A stretch of 64,000 nt of DNA from Sva-07 sp038321235 (GTDB lineage Bacteria > Actinomycetota > Acidimicrobiia > Acidimicrobiales > Ilumatobacteraceae): positions 1-64,000 of the forward strand of contig JBBQEU010000003.1 of NCBI GenBank assembly GCA_038321235.1, given 5' to 3'. Under the pieces are notes generated by a model that had not been told where the DNA came from, did not search any database, and saw only the letters and a program-made list of their open reading frames with translations. Positions 40,297 through 49,835 of this stretch are shown here, one piece after another; the first letter of the stretch is position 1; each line of letters begins with the position of its first letter. Both the position numbers and the translations under genes were made by a program.

Positions 40297-41643
40297 TCAG
40301 CGCGGCCCGTGTTCCCGTCGGACAACGCCGTCGCGCCCGTCGTCGCTGATGTGCCTGCCCGCCGCCGCAGCTCGGGCTGCAGCGAACTTGGCCGTGGTCA
40401 GGCGAGGCCCCGCCCCGATGAACAGCAGCAGGGACATCACGCCGGCGACGAGCCACGGGACGCGCAATGCCATGTCACGCGACGCGAACTGATCGACGAT
40501 CACGACGATCAGGCCACCGAGCGCCGCTCCGATCGGCATCATGCCCCAGCCGAAGAAGCGGTAGACGCTGTTGACGCGTCCGAGGAGCTCGTCCGGGATC
40601 ACGGACTGTCGGAAGCTCACGGTGATCACGTTCCAGAGCGTCGCGGCGAACATGAACACGACCAGCAGCGCCCAGACTGCCGGCCACCAGTCCATCAGCC
40701 CGATCAGGATCGAGACGACGCCACCGCCGACGAGGGTCAGGGCCAGCGACGGTCCGGCACCAATCCGCTTCGCAACGCTCGAGGCCGTCCAGCCGCCGAT
40801 GATCCCGCCGACGGCACCCCCAGTGCCGAGAATGGCGAACTCGGTCGGGCTCGTGTCGAGCACCTCTTGTCCGTACAGCACGATCGTCGCGGTCGACAGC
40901 GTCCCGATCAGGTTGAGCAGCCCGAGCGTGACGGCGAGCGTGCGGAGTAGGTCGTGGCCCCAGAGCCACCGGAACCCCTCCGCGAGTTCGATGCGCCATG
41001 ATGTTGTCGGCGAGCGCGAGGGCGATGCGGCGCTCGGCCGTGTCCGACTCGACGGGTGGATGAACGCGATCAGCAGGGCGGAAGCGGCGAAGGTCGCAGC
41101 GTCGACATAGAACGGCAACGCGAACGCTAAGGCGATGAGGAGCGCTGCCAGCGGCGGGCCGGCGAAGGTGTTCGCGACGAGCTCGCCACTCCACATGCGG
41201 CCATTCGCCTTCTCCAAGTTATCGGTGTGGACGATCGACGGCAGGAACGTCTGCGCCGAGTTGTCGTACAGCACCTCTGCGATTCCGAGCAGCAGCGTGG
41301 CGAGGAGGATCAGCAGGTACAAGCCCGTGTCGGTGGAGATCGCCCTGGCGGCGTCTGCAACGACGTCGGGTGCGGGCAGTGCGCCCTGGCGACCCATGAC
41401 GATCGTGGCGATCCCGACCGTCACGACCGCTCGGGTCGTGTTGGAAGTGACCATCAGACGTTTGCGGTCGTAGCGGTCGGTGATCACTCCGGCGGGCAGG
41501 CTGAACACCAACCACGGGAGGCGTTGCACGACGACGACGAGCGAGATCAGCAGCGGGTTGCGGGTGATCGCTGACGCCAGCCAGGGGTACGCGATGAGCC
41601 CGATCCCGTCGCCGAGGTTCGAGATCGTGCTCGCCCAGAACAA
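40297..41643 (-). CDS. MFS transporter, start unresolved
   Basis: About 448 residues with 12 membrane segments expected. Diagnostic parts are FWASTISNLGDGIGLIAYPW at the start, AGVITDRYDRKRL (the MFS A-motif region) and GRVNSVYRFFGWGMMPIGAA. It belongs to the enterobactin-exporter/MFS-3 like group of drug or metabolite exporters. The only start codon is TTG 41643. The frame stays open for more than 170 nt further upstream without ATG, GTG or TTG, and encodes plausible lead-in residues (NARAGLDPERLGPNYVK) that overlap the ArsR gene in another frame. A frameshift or ArsR-MFS fusion is likely. The downstream partner is the PPOX gene. Confidence 0.75.
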   Translation of the reverse strand: MFWASTISNLGDGIGLIAYPWLASAITRNPLLISLVVVVQRLPWLVFSLPAGVITDRYDRKRLMVTSNTTRAVVTVGIATIVMGRQGALPAPDVVADAARAISTDTGLYLLILLATLLLGIAEVLYDNSAQTFLPSIVHTDNLEKANGRMWSGELVANTFAGPPLAALLIALAFALPFYVDAATFAASALLIAFIHPSSRTRPSAASPSRSPTTSWRIELAEGFRWLWGHDLLRTLAVTLGLLNLIGTLSTATIVLYGQEVLDTSPTEFAILGTGGAVGGIIGGWTASSVAKRIGAGPSLALTLVGGGVVSILIGLMDWWPAVWALLVVFMFAATLWNVITVSFRQSVIPDELLGRVNSVYRFFGWGMMPIGAALGGLIVVIVDQFASRDMALRVPWLVAGVMSLLLFIGAGPRLTTAKFAAARAAAAGRHISDDGRDGVVRREHGPR

Positions 41644-42242
41644 CTTGACGTAGTTCGGGCCGAGCCGCTCGGGATCGAGTCCGGCACGAGCGTTGGCCGG
41701 CGCGACGGCTCCGGCAGCACGGGGTGATCGGTCGGGTAGACCGCGGCGACGAAGCCGAACACGACGTCGCCCTCGCGGGGCAGGGCGGTGAAGTCCTGTG
41801 CGAGTTCGACGACACGGGCGAAGAACTCCTCGGCCCGACCCTCGGAGATCCGGGCGTGGCGCATCGTGGAACGCATGTGTCCTGGTTCGGTGACGGCGGC
41901 TTCTGCTTGTGCCTCAGCGAGAAAATTCTGTCGCACCACACCTTCGGGCATAGCGGTGTCGCCGACGACGATGGTCCGCCCGGTACGTCCGTAGAGGCGT
42001 TCCTCGATGGCGCGCACCTGGCGGGTGCGTACGACGGCCAGGAGGCCGGTGTCAACGAGGACGTCGACGTGGTACGCAACCGACGACTTCGGTCGGTCGA
42101 GCGCGATCGACAGTTCGGTGACGGTTGCCGCTCGCTCCAGGACGAGGTCGAGGATCAGGCTGCGCAGTGGGTGGGCGAGTGCCTTGAGCTGTTCGGGAGT
42201 GTCGGCCTCGACGCTGGGTGCGAGGTCGTAGTCGGGGACCAT
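41547..42242 (-). CDS. ArsR/HTH_20-type regulator, 3' end overlapping the MFS gene out of frame
   Basis: A winged-helix regulator: LKALAHPLRSLILDLVLERA and VTELSIALDRPKSSVAYHVD (about 20-60) are the ArsR-like HTH, followed by LVDTGLLAVVRTRQVRA as the wing. Residues up to about 180 (FVAAVYPTDHPVLPEP) look natural. The last about 50 are Ser/Arg/Thr-rich and read through MFS coding sequence in the wrong frame, so the real end is probably near 41700. Either a one-base shift fuses it to the MFS transporter or a stop has been lost. It probably controls the adjoining transporter. HTH identity is firm, the 3' end is not. Confidence 0.7.
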   Translation of the reverse strand: MVPDYDLAPSVEADTPEQLKALAHPLRSLILDLVLERAATVTELSIALDRPKSSVAYHVDVLVDTGLLAVVRTRQVRAIEERLYGRTGRTIVVGDTAMPEGVVRQNFLAEAQAEAAVTEPGHMRSTMRHARISEGRAEEFFARVVELAQDFTALPREGDVVFGFVAAVYPTDHPVLPEPSRRPTLVPDSIPSGSARTTSSCSGRARSRTSATGSGSSRTPGWRQRSPATRC

Positions 42243-42308
42243 TCCACGGACTTCATCCGAGAAGTCCCGAATGATCCAGATAAGTCGGACGTAAATGGGA
42301 CGCGATGC

Positions 42309-43142
42309 TCAGCCGCGGCGGACCCGTCCCCGCATCGCGAGGCTCGCCAGTCCGAAGCTGAACGCCATCAAACCCAGCGTGAACGCCATGCCCCGGGCCA
42401 TCACGTCCCACTCCCAGCCTTCGCTGATCAGGCTTCGCAGTCCTTCGAGCACGTAGGTGACCGGGTTGTAGGTGGCCACCGTCGACAACCAGCCGGTGAG
42501 CGCCTCCTTCGGCAGGAACGACGTGGTGAGGAACGCGAACGGGAAGAACAGAATGAAGCTCGAGTTCACGGCGGCCGGATTGCCGGTCTTCAAGGCGATC
42601 GCATACGGGAAGCCAGCGAACGCCAGACCCCAGAACGCGCCGTACATGATGAAGACGATCATCCCGAGGAGGCCGGTCTGGAAGCTGACACCGAGCACCA
42701 GGCCGAGGATCAGCACGGGGATCGTGAGCATGATGATCGAGACGATGTCAGCGGCCATCAACCCGAGGAGCAGCATCGGCCGACGGATCGGCGTGAGCAA
42801 CAGCCGGTCGAAATAGCCGCTCTGGATGTCGGTGACCAACGCACTCGCCCGCGAAATGCCGGTGACCGCGAAGATGATCGCCACGGGCAACTGGAACGCC
42901 TTGAAGTCGACGACCGCGCCGGACTGCTGGGCGAAATCCTGCAAGGCGCCGACGTTCACGGCGAAGAAGAACACCGGAACGATGAACGCGGGGATGAAGA
43001 ACTCGGGCTCACGGAAGATCCCGCGGATCGACCGCCTGGCGATGGTGGCGAAGTCGTGGAACGCCGAGGCTCGCCGGGCCAAGGGTTGATACTCGCCCGG
43101 TGCCGCAGAGGTTTCGACGGCCGTGTCGGTCGTGGTGGTCAT
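42309..43142 (-). CDS. ABC-2 type transporter permease (DrrB-like)
   Basis: A 277-residue ABC-2 permease with six hydrophobic segments (for example FIPAFIVPVFFFAVNVGAL, IVSIIMLTIPVLILGLVLGV and SFILFFPFAFLTTSFLP). VTDIQSGYFDRLLLTPIRRP is the cytoplasmic loop motif of the family and VTYVLEGLRSLI the C-terminal one. It pairs with the ATPase gene upstream, overlapping its stop by 4 nt (ATGA). DrrAB-type exporters move drugs, lipids or antibiotics outwards; the cargo is unknown. The N-terminus is Thr-rich and soluble. Confidence 0.88.
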   Translation of the reverse strand: MTTTTDTAVETSAAPGEYQPLARRASAFHDFATIARRSIRGIFREPEFFIPAFIVPVFFFAVNVGALQDFAQQSGAVVDFKAFQLPVAIIFAVTGISRASALVTDIQSGYFDRLLLTPIRRPMLLLGLMAADIVSIIMLTIPVLILGLVLGVSFQTGLLGMIVFIMYGAFWGLAFAGFPYAIALKTGNPAAVNSSFILFFPFAFLTTSFLPKEALTGWLSTVATYNPVTYVLEGLRSLISEGWEWDVMARGMAFTLGLMAFSFGLASLAMRGRVRRG

Positions 43143-44122
43143 GATGCGGTCTCCAGGTTCTGGGAGTTGTCGGCCACGGTCTCGTCGCCGGCGAAGTGGG
43201 TGCCGGTGACGTGCAGGTACACGTCGTCGAGTGTCGGGGTGCGCAAGGTGAGCGAACGAACGCTGACGCCGCAGCCGTCGAGCGCAATGGCGACCTGTGC
43301 GATCACCGCGGCACCGTTCGTGCTCACCAAGGCGACTTCGTTGTTGTGGATCTGGACCTCGTCGATGCCGTCGATGGCCCGGAGCGCGTCGGCGGCAATC
43401 TCGGGGTTGCCGTCGACCTCGGCCTGGATCAGGTCGGTGCCGATCTCGCGCTTGAGTGCAGCCGGAGCGCCCTCGGCCTTGATCAGTCCGTTGGCGATGA
43501 TGCCCACACGGCCGGCCAACTCGTCGGCCTCTTCGAGGTACTGCGTCGTGAGTAAAATCGTCATGCCGTTTTCCCGATTGAGGCGTTGGATCTCAGCCCA
43601 GACCGACGACCTGCTGGCGGGGTCGAGCCCGGTGGTCGGCTCGTCGAGGAACAGCACCTGCGGTCGGTGGATCAATGACATCGCGAGGTCGAGACGCCGC
43701 TTCATGCCGCCCGAGTACGAGTCGACCCGGTTGTCGATCGCGTCGCCGATGTCGACGAGGCCGATCACATCGTCCATGCGCTGGGAAATGTCGCCCTTGC
43801 TCAGCCCGTACAGGCGGCCCTGCAGGTTGAGCATTTCGCGCCCGGTCTGTTTGCCGTCGATCGACGAGTCCTGCAACGCCACACCGATACGCAGGCGGAT
43901 GTCGCTCGGCTGTGTGGCGACGTCGAAGCCGGCGACCGTGGCCGTGCCGGAGGTGACTCCGAGCAGCGTGCACAGCATCTTCACCGTGGTGGACTTGCCG
44001 GCGCCGTTCGGCCCGAGGAACCCGTAGATCTCGCCGTACTCGACGTCGAGGTCGATCCCTGCGACGGCCTCGAACTCGTCGAAGGTTCGTCGGAGTGCTC
44101 GTGCTTCGATCGCTGCAGCCAT
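43139..44122 (-). CDS. ABC transporter ATPase (DrrA-like)
   Basis: A 327-residue ATPase. Walker A is GPNGAGKST (about 40-48), the signature is SYSGGMKRR, Walker B is LFLDEPTTGLD, and the switch His region ends TTQYLEEADEL. A C-terminal DUF4162-like domain (about 225-325) follows, typical of DrrA/CcmA-type exporters. ATG 44122 is chosen because the protein then starts MAAAIEARALRRTF, as in the family. It is the first gene of the DrrAB-like pair. Confidence 0.9.
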   Translation of the reverse strand: MAAAIEARALRRTFDEFEAVAGIDLDVEYGEIYGFLGPNGAGKSTTVKMLCTLLGVTSGTATVAGFDVATQPSDIRLRIGVALQDSSIDGKQTGREMLNLQGRLYGLSKGDISQRMDDVIGLVDIGDAIDNRVDSYSGGMKRRLDLAMSLIHRPQVLFLDEPTTGLDPASRSSVWAEIQRLNRENGMTILLTTQYLEEADELAGRVGIIANGLIKAEGAPAALKREIGTDLIQAEVDGNPEIAADALRAIDGIDEVQIHNNEVALVSTNGAAVIAQVAIALDGCGVSVRSLTLRTPTLDDVYLHVTGTHFAGDETVADNSQNLETAS

Positions 44123-44155
44123 GGCAGCCAGGATGCCGCAACCCGACCGATCATC

Positions 44156-44196
44156 CACCTGTTACTCGTGGTGTCTGACACCACGAGTAACAGGTG
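44156..44196. repeat. 41-bp perfect palindrome, repeat family A copy 1
   Basis: Exact 20-bp arms (44156-44175 and 44177-44196) flank a single T. The core GTTACTCGTGGTGTC-n-GACACCACGAGTAAC is shared with copies at 48291 and 61868. It lies between the DrrA start and the end of the lolD-like gene, both on the minus strand, where it could end the upstream operon. Confidence 0.92.
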
Positions 44197-44220
44197 TCGC
44201 CCGCGCTCGGAGACTTGGGG

Positions 44221-44924
<704 letters not shown>

Positions 44925-44928
<4 letters not shown>

Positions 44929-46028
44929 GAAGTGGTTCCGATCGCGGAGGCGGGGTCGACGCGCAGCACGCGTCGCAGTGAGAACGAACAGCCGAGCACC
45001 GCTGCCACCAGCAGCAGCACGGTGCTGAGAATGATCCGACCGGGAGTGATCAACAGTGGGATCGAGCCCGGCGGCAACAACACGTCGAGCAACACCACCA
45101 GGGCTCCGGCGATCACCGAAGCGATGGCAGTGACCACCACCGCCTGCGCCACGAGGCCGGCGAAGATCGTCGACGACTTCGCGCCGAGCGCCTTCAACAC
45201 GCCGTACAGGCTGGTGCGTTCCACGGTGAGCAACGCGAAGAACAGCCCGATCACCACGAGCGCGATCGCGATCGTCACACCGATGATCTGGTTGAACGTC
45301 GCGGTCTGCTCCGAGATGCCAGGGATGGCGTCGATCGCCTCGTCGACCGTGAACGACTCGGTCGTCCCGTCGGTCACTGCGTCGATGGCGGCCGGCAGAT
45401 CGGTGCCGTCGCCGCGCACGATCAGGCCCTGCCACACACCCGCGCCGAGCTGAGCGTCGGGCCGATTGGCGCTGAGCACCTCGCGCCACGTGTCGGGCGA
45501 CGCCCACAGGCTGGCCTGTCCGTTGAACGTGGTGTCGCTGACGAACCCGACGATCTCGATCGGTGAACGGGCTGGACCCACTTCGATGATCATGCCGACC
45601 TCGACGCCGTCGGCCTCGAGCACGTCGTCGGCCCAGGCCTGGCCGGCCGGCGGCGCATCCGGCACACCCGTCGGAGCGATCTCGTAGCCGAACAGGGCGA
45701 CGCCGGAGAGATCACGCGGGCCCTTGCCGGGGATGCGAGCGCCGAGCTGCACGATGCCGATACCGCCGACCTCGGTGACGCCGTCGACGGCCTCGACCGC
45801 GGCCCGCGTCTGCGGCTCGATTCGGCTGCGCACGAACGATGCCTGCGCGGTGTCGGAGTACACGATGGCGTCGGCGTCCTGCGCCCGGATGGCGCCGGTG
45901 GACGATGCGATCAGTCCGTCGAGCAGCCCACCGAGGAACATCAGCAAGATGGCGATCAGCGTGAGGATCACCGCGGCCGTCGAGAAGCGTCCCGGTCGAC
46001 GGCGCAGTTCGGTGAGTGCGAGCTTCAC
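44925..46028 (-). CDS. FtsX-type ABC permease, second subunit
   Basis: A 367-residue MacB/LolC-like permease. An N-terminal membrane helix (AAVILTLIAILLMFLGGLLD) precedes a large extracytoplasmic MacB-periplasmic-core-like domain (about 50-245). A C-terminal block of three helices follows (IIGVTIAIALVVIGLFFALL and two more), with ERTSLYGVLKALGA, the FtsX cytoplasmic motif. GTG 46028 overlaps the first permease's stop (GTGA). Together with the other permease and the ATPase it should form one exporter or mechanotransmission complex. The cargo is unknown. Confidence 0.87.
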
Positions 46029-47170
46029 GAACCCACCCCCTGTCCGGTGGTCGCCTCGATCGGATCGATCGCGAGCACGCGCCGCGCGGCCACGAGCGAA
46101 CTCAGCAGCCCGAGCCCGAGCAGCAGCACCGACCAGAAGATCACCGCGCCGGTCTCGAAGTCGAGTGCGATCCCGCCCAGCGCGCCTTGCGACAACGGGT
46201 AGTACAGCACTGTGCCGATGACCAGCCCGGCGCCGATGATCACGACCACCTGGATCAACAGCGACGACACGAGCCGTCCGGCCGGCGCGCCGATCGCGCG
46301 GAGCAGCGTGAGCGAGTTGGCTTTCTGGAACGTGACGATCAGGAAGAACAGCCCGGTGACGCACGGCACGACCAGCCCGTACAGCAGGAAGATGATGTTG
46401 AACGACTGCTGGACCTGAGCAACACCGGGAGTCTGGGCGGCGGCGTCCTCTCGGGTGAGCGCGTCGAGGTCGAGCGACTGGTCGTTGATCGACGCCACGG
46501 TCTCCCGCGGCGTGAAACCGTCAGCGGGTATCACGCCGAGCACGTTGGGCAGCGGCGTGCCCGCATCGGGGTTCACACTGGCCACGGCATCCACGTAGGT
46601 GTCGTACGAGGCGAACAGGGTGGGCGCCACGTTCAGCTGTGCGTTTGCGGCGATGCCGACGATCTCGATCGTCTTGCCGCCGGGCAACAACGTGACGGTG
46701 TCGCCGATGTCGTAGCCGAGGCGCACGTCGGCATCGCTGACGACCGCTTCGTCGTCGGCCACCGGCAGGCGGCCGTCGGTCACGTCGGTCGGCGCCCCGA
46801 TGCCGTTGCCATCAGGGCCGAGTTCGTAACCGATGATCGTGGTGTCGAAACTCTCTCCGTCGGCGTTGCCGCTCGGCAGACCGGTGAACGTGCCCTGTCC
46901 GATCCGGCCCACCTCGCCGGTGCCGGGAGCGGCGCGCACCTGCTCCTCCATCGGCGGGGTGATCACGCTGGCTTGGAGTACCCGCTGGCCGTCGACGCTG
47001 TAGACGAGTACCGGGGCGCTCTGTTCTCGGATGGCGCCGATGAAGCCGGTGATCAATCCGTTCTGCAACGACTGCTGGAACAAGATGAGGAAGACCAGCA
47101 ACGCGATGGCGGCGACGAGCAACGCGAAGCGCACCTTGGCGCGTGCCATTTCCTTGAACGCGAGAAACAT
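46025..47170 (-). CDS. FtsX-type ABC permease, first subunit
   Basis: A 381-residue permease of the same family as its neighbour but clearly diverged. It opens MFLAFKEMARAKVRFALLV with the first helix, has an extracytoplasmic domain (about 45-240), and ends with three helices including FQKANSLTLLRAIGAPAGRL, the FtsX motif. First gene of the operon. A TAGCGT box about 30 nt upstream of the ATG suggests a short leader. It is divergent from the LLM gene at 47294. The two permeases are likely a heterodimer, as in LolCE. Confidence 0.87.
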   Translation of the reverse strand: MFLAFKEMARAKVRFALLVAAIALLVFLILFQQSLQNGLITGFIGAIREQSAPVLVYSVDGQRVLQASVITPPMEEQVRAAPGTGEVGRIGQGTFTGLPSGNADGESFDTTIIGYELGPDGNGIGAPTDVTDGRLPVADDEAVVSDADVRLGYDIGDTVTLLPGGKTIEIVGIAANAQLNVAPTLFASYDTYVDAVASVNPDAGTPLPNVLGVIPADGFTPRETVASINDQSLDLDALTREDAAAQTPGVAQVQQSFNIIFLLYGLVVPCVTGLFFLIVTFQKANSLTLLRAIGAPAGRLVSSLLIQVVVIIGAGLVIGTVLYYPLSQGALGGIALDFETGAVIFWSVLLLGLGLLSSLVAARRVLAIDPIEATTGQGVGS

Positions 47171-47293
47171 CGTCGGGGAGACCTCGACGCAGGACGCTAG
47201 CGACGGTCTGCGAGAACCGCCCGTCGGGCCCGATGCAGCAGCCGCTGCGCCGCCCGTTGGCGGCGTCGGCGGCGCCGTGGGAAGCTGGCGGCC

Positions 47294-48289
47294 ATGACGT
47301 ATCCGGTTGCGCTGTATCTCCAGGACGCCAACGACATCCGCCAGGGCATCGAGCTCGCCCAGTACGCAGAGGCGAAGGGGTTCGACGCGGTCTGGCAGGC
47401 CGACAGTCGCCTCGTGCGTGACGCGGTGGTGCCGATGGCGGCATTCGCTGCGAACACCGAACGCATCAAGATCGGTTCGGGAGTGATCGACATCTGGACC
47501 CGCAACGCAGCGCGGCTCGCCTCGACCTTCTCGACGCTCGACGATCTGGCTCCCGGCCGGATCATCTGCGGGTTGGGTGCGTGGTGGGATCCGCTGGCGT
47601 CGAAGGTGGGTATCGACCGCAGTCGTCCGCTGAAGGTGATGCGCGAAGTCGTCGATGCGGCCCGAGGTCTGCTCGCGAACGAGACCGTGTCGGTCGACGG
47701 GTACCACGTGCAGCTCGACGGGGTGGAGCTCGACTACGTGTACCAGGAGCGTCGACCCAAGGACGTGCCGATCTACATCGGTGCGACTGGGATGCAGATG
47801 ATGGAGCTCACCGGTGAGATCGCCGACGGTGCCGTGCTCAACTACCTGGTGTCGCCCAGCTACAACGTCGGCGCGCTGGAAGCGCTGGAGCGAGGTGCGG
47901 CCAAGGCCGGGCGCACGCTGGACGACATCGACCGCCCGCAACTCGTCGTGTGTTCGGTCGACGACGACCGCCAGGCCGCCCTCGACGGGGCCCGCCTGCT
48001 CGTCACCCAGTACCTCGGTCAACAGCCGCACATCATGAAGGCGTCCGGCGTGCCTCAGGACATGCTCGACGAGATCGGCAAGGTGCTCACGTGGCCGGCC
48101 ACCCACGACGAGGTGGTGGCGGCGAGCAAGCTGGTGCCCGACGAGATCGTGCAGATGATCACCGCCTCGGGCACTCCCGACGAGGTGCGCGCCAAGGTCG
48201 ACGAGTACGTCGCTGCCGGTTGCACGTGCCCGATCCTGTATCCCCTCGCCGACGACGTCCACCTGATGATCGACACCTTCGCCCGCTGA
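47294..48289 (+). CDS. LLM-class F420-dependent oxidoreductase (Mer-like)
   Basis: A 331-residue luciferase-like protein. QGIELAQYAEAKGFDAVWQAD, then NTERIKIGSGVIDIWTRN and LDDLAPGRIICGLGAWWDP, then DVPIYIGATGMQMMELTGE are the hallmarks of the 5,10-methylene-H4MPT reductase-like branch of the family. F420 is the likely cofactor; the substrate is unknown. ATG 47294 is preceded by GAAGCT plus 7 nt. A repeat family A palindrome begins 1 nt after its stop. It is divergent from the permease operon. Confidence 0.85.
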   Translation: MTYPVALYLQDANDIRQGIELAQYAEAKGFDAVWQADSRLVRDAVVPMAAFAANTERIKIGSGVIDIWTRNAARLASTFSTLDDLAPGRIICGLGAWWDPLASKVGIDRSRPLKVMREVVDAARGLLANETVSVDGYHVQLDGVELDYVYQERRPKDVPIYIGATGMQMMELTGEIADGAVLNYLVSPSYNVGALEALERGAAKAGRTLDDIDRPQLVVCSVDDDRQAALDGARLLVTQYLGQQPHIMKASGVPQDMLDEIGKVLTWPATHDEVVAASKLVPDEIVQMITASGTPDEVRAKVDEYVAAGCTCPILYPLADDVHLMIDTFAR

Positions 48290-48290
48290 C

Positions 48291-48323
48291 TGTTACTCGT
48301 GGTGTCAGACACCACGAGTAACA
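48291..48323. repeat. 33-bp perfect palindrome, repeat family A copy 2
   Basis: 16-bp arms (48291-48306 and 48308-48323) flank a single A. It starts 1 nt after the LLM stop codon (TGA ends at 48289), so it probably serves as that gene's terminator. Confidence 0.92.
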
Positions 48324-48390
48324 CTCGAGCGTCATGCAGGTCCGGCACGATGTGACGCTTCGGGGGTTCATTTGCGTTGGCGTCGTTGCC

Positions 48391-48396
48391 TAGGGT
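48391..48396 (+). promoter_or_regulatory. -10 box TAGGGT near the dienelactone hydrolase start
   Basis: TAGGGT lies 8 nt before ATG 48405, close to the leaderless spacing seen elsewhere. Confidence 0.45.
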
Positions 48397-48404
48397 CTGC
48401 GGTC

Positions 48405-49070
48405 ATGCGAATCACCTTGCCGTCCGGGACCGAGGCCGAGATTGCCGAGCCGATGGAGACCGGCGACACGTCGTCGATGGGTCTGGTGATCGCACCTGAC
48501 ATCTTCGGACTGCGCCCGCTGTTCGACGACATGGTCGCCCGGCTCGCCTCGGTGTGGTCGATGACCGTGGTTGCAGTCGATCCCTTCCCGGGCCTCGATC
48601 TCGGTGAGGAGGTCGAGCAACGGTTCGCTGCGGTGCCGACGCTCGACGACGACATCCTCCTGCGCGATCTGATCGAGGCCGCCGACGCCACCGGCTGCGA
48701 CCGCGTCGGCCTGCTCGGTTTCTGTATGGGCGGCATGTACTGCTTCAAGGCCGCACGTAGCGATCGCTTCGCCAAGATCGCCAGCTTCTACGGGATGATC
48801 AGGCTGCCCGAGGCGTGGAAGGGGCCGGCGCAGGGTGAGCCGCTCGACCATCTCGCAGCAGGCCATCCCGACCGGGTCCTCGCGATCATCGGCGAACTCG
48901 ACACCTACACCCCGCCCGACGACGTCGTGGCGCTGGAAGCAGCGGGGGCCAACGTGGTGCGCTACCCGGAGGCCGAGCACGGATTCGCCCACGCTCCGGA
49001 GCGGCCCGCCCATCGTCCTGCAGACGCGAGCGACGCCTTCCAGCGCGCCCACACCTGGCTGACGACGTAA
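48405..49070 (+). CDS. Dienelactone hydrolase family protein
   Basis: A 221-residue alpha/beta hydrolase. The nucleophile is the Cys in GLLGFCMGGMY (G-F-C-x-G-G), typical of dienelactone hydrolases. VIAPDIFGL is an early conserved strand, IIGELDTYTP places the acid, and EAEHGFAH the His. It probably hydrolyses a lactone or an ester, perhaps in aromatic degradation, though no catechol-pathway genes are near. It is convergent with the CRP/FNR gene, separated by a repeat family B pair. Confidence 0.85.
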   Translation: MRITLPSGTEAEIAEPMETGDTSSMGLVIAPDIFGLRPLFDDMVARLASVWSMTVVAVDPFPGLDLGEEVEQRFAAVPTLDDDILLRDLIEAADATGCDRVGLLGFCMGGMYCFKAARSDRFAKIASFYGMIRLPEAWKGPAQGEPLDHLAAGHPDRVLAIIGELDTYTPPDDVVALEAAGANVVRYPEAEHGFAHAPERPAHRPADASDAFQRAHTWLTT

Positions 49071-49072
49071 CG

Positions 49073-49142
49073 ATTACAACAGGGGTCTGACCCGCGATGT
49101 AATCCCGCGGGATTACATCGCAGGTCAGACCCCTGTTGTAAT
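49073..49142. repeat. 70-bp palindromic pair, repeat family B copy 2
   Basis: Two 31-nt units (49073-49103 and 49112-49142) face each other around the self-complementary loop CCCGCGGG. Each matches the consensus ATTACA...GGGTCtGACCC...TGTAAT found at 33327-33389. It fills the whole gap between two convergent genes and touches the CRP-family stop codon. Confidence 0.9.
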
Positions 49143-49804
49143 CAGCGGGCGCGGAGTTCGAGGCGGTCGCGCTGGGTGATGCGGTAGGTGCGGTCGTTCT
49201 GCTCGAGCCAGCCGAGGCGGATGAAGCTGGCAATCGCCTTGTTCACCCGTTCGCGAGAGGCGCCGACCATCCCGGCGAGCTCCTCCTGGGTGACCGGCAG
49301 CGTGAACTCGTCGGTGCCGTCGGCGAGTTCGAGCAGCCGCTTCGCTGTACGACCGGTGACGTCGAGGAACACCGAGTCGGCCAGTGCTTCGTCGGTGACC
49401 CGGATGCGTTGGGCGAGCAGGCGGGCGACGTTCCACAGCAGCTTCGGGTTCTCGTCGAACATCGACAGCACCTGCGAGTAGGGAATCGACAACACCGTCG
49501 TGGGTTCGAGCGCCCGGGCCATCGCCGAACGGGGCCCGTCGTCGAGCATTCCCATCTCGCCGAACAGGTCGCCGCTCTCCATCAGAGCGACGACGCTTTC
49601 TCGTCGGTCGATCGGGTTGGCCAGTGCAATGGCGAGCCGCCCACGGAGTACGAGGAACAATGCCTCCGGTGGGTCGCCCTCGTTGAACAGGACATCACCG
49701 CGAATCAGGTTCAGTTCATGGCCGGAGGTGGCGACCGCTTGCAGCGCATGCGGTGACGCATCCGCGAAGAAGTCGGTACCGGCGAGTGTCTCTTCGTGAG
49801 CCAT
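49142..49804 (-). CDS. CRP/FNR-family transcriptional regulator
   Basis: About 220 residues. The N-terminal cyclic-nucleotide-binding fold shows LIRGDVLFNEGDPPEALFLVLRGRLA and GDLFGEMGMLDDGPRSAMARA; the latter resembles the phosphate-binding cassette (GE...RSA), so a cNMP ligand is possible. The C-terminal HTH is LPVTQEELAGMVGASRERVN followed by KAIASFIRLGWLE. ATG 49804 is chosen; a GTG 12 nt upstream is in frame. It is divergent from ispD across 31 bp, so the two may share regulation. Its effector is unknown. Confidence 0.85.
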   Translation of the reverse strand: MAHEETLAGTDFFADASPHALQAVATSGHELNLIRGDVLFNEGDPPEALFLVLRGRLAIALANPIDRRESVVALMESGDLFGEMGMLDDGPRSAMARALEPTTVLSIPYSQVLSMFDENPKLLWNVARLLAQRIRVTDEALADSVFLDVTGRTAKRLLELADGTDEFTLPVTQEELAGMVGASRERVNKAIASFIRLGWLEQNDRTYRITQRDRLELRAR

Positions 49805-49821
49805 GACATCGGTCACGGTAC

Positions 49822-49827
49822 TACCCT
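49822..49827 (+). promoter_or_regulatory. -10 box TACCCT for ispD
   Basis: TACCCT lies 8 nt before GTG 49836, close to the leaderless spacing. Confidence 0.4.
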
Positions 49828-49835
49828 GCGCCGAT

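Noticed and set aside
44156..44196. Family A palindrome as an ordinary Rho-independent terminator
   Set aside because: The arms have almost no loop, no T-tract follows, and identical copies occur at three unrelated loci, which argues for a repeat element even if it also ends transcripts.
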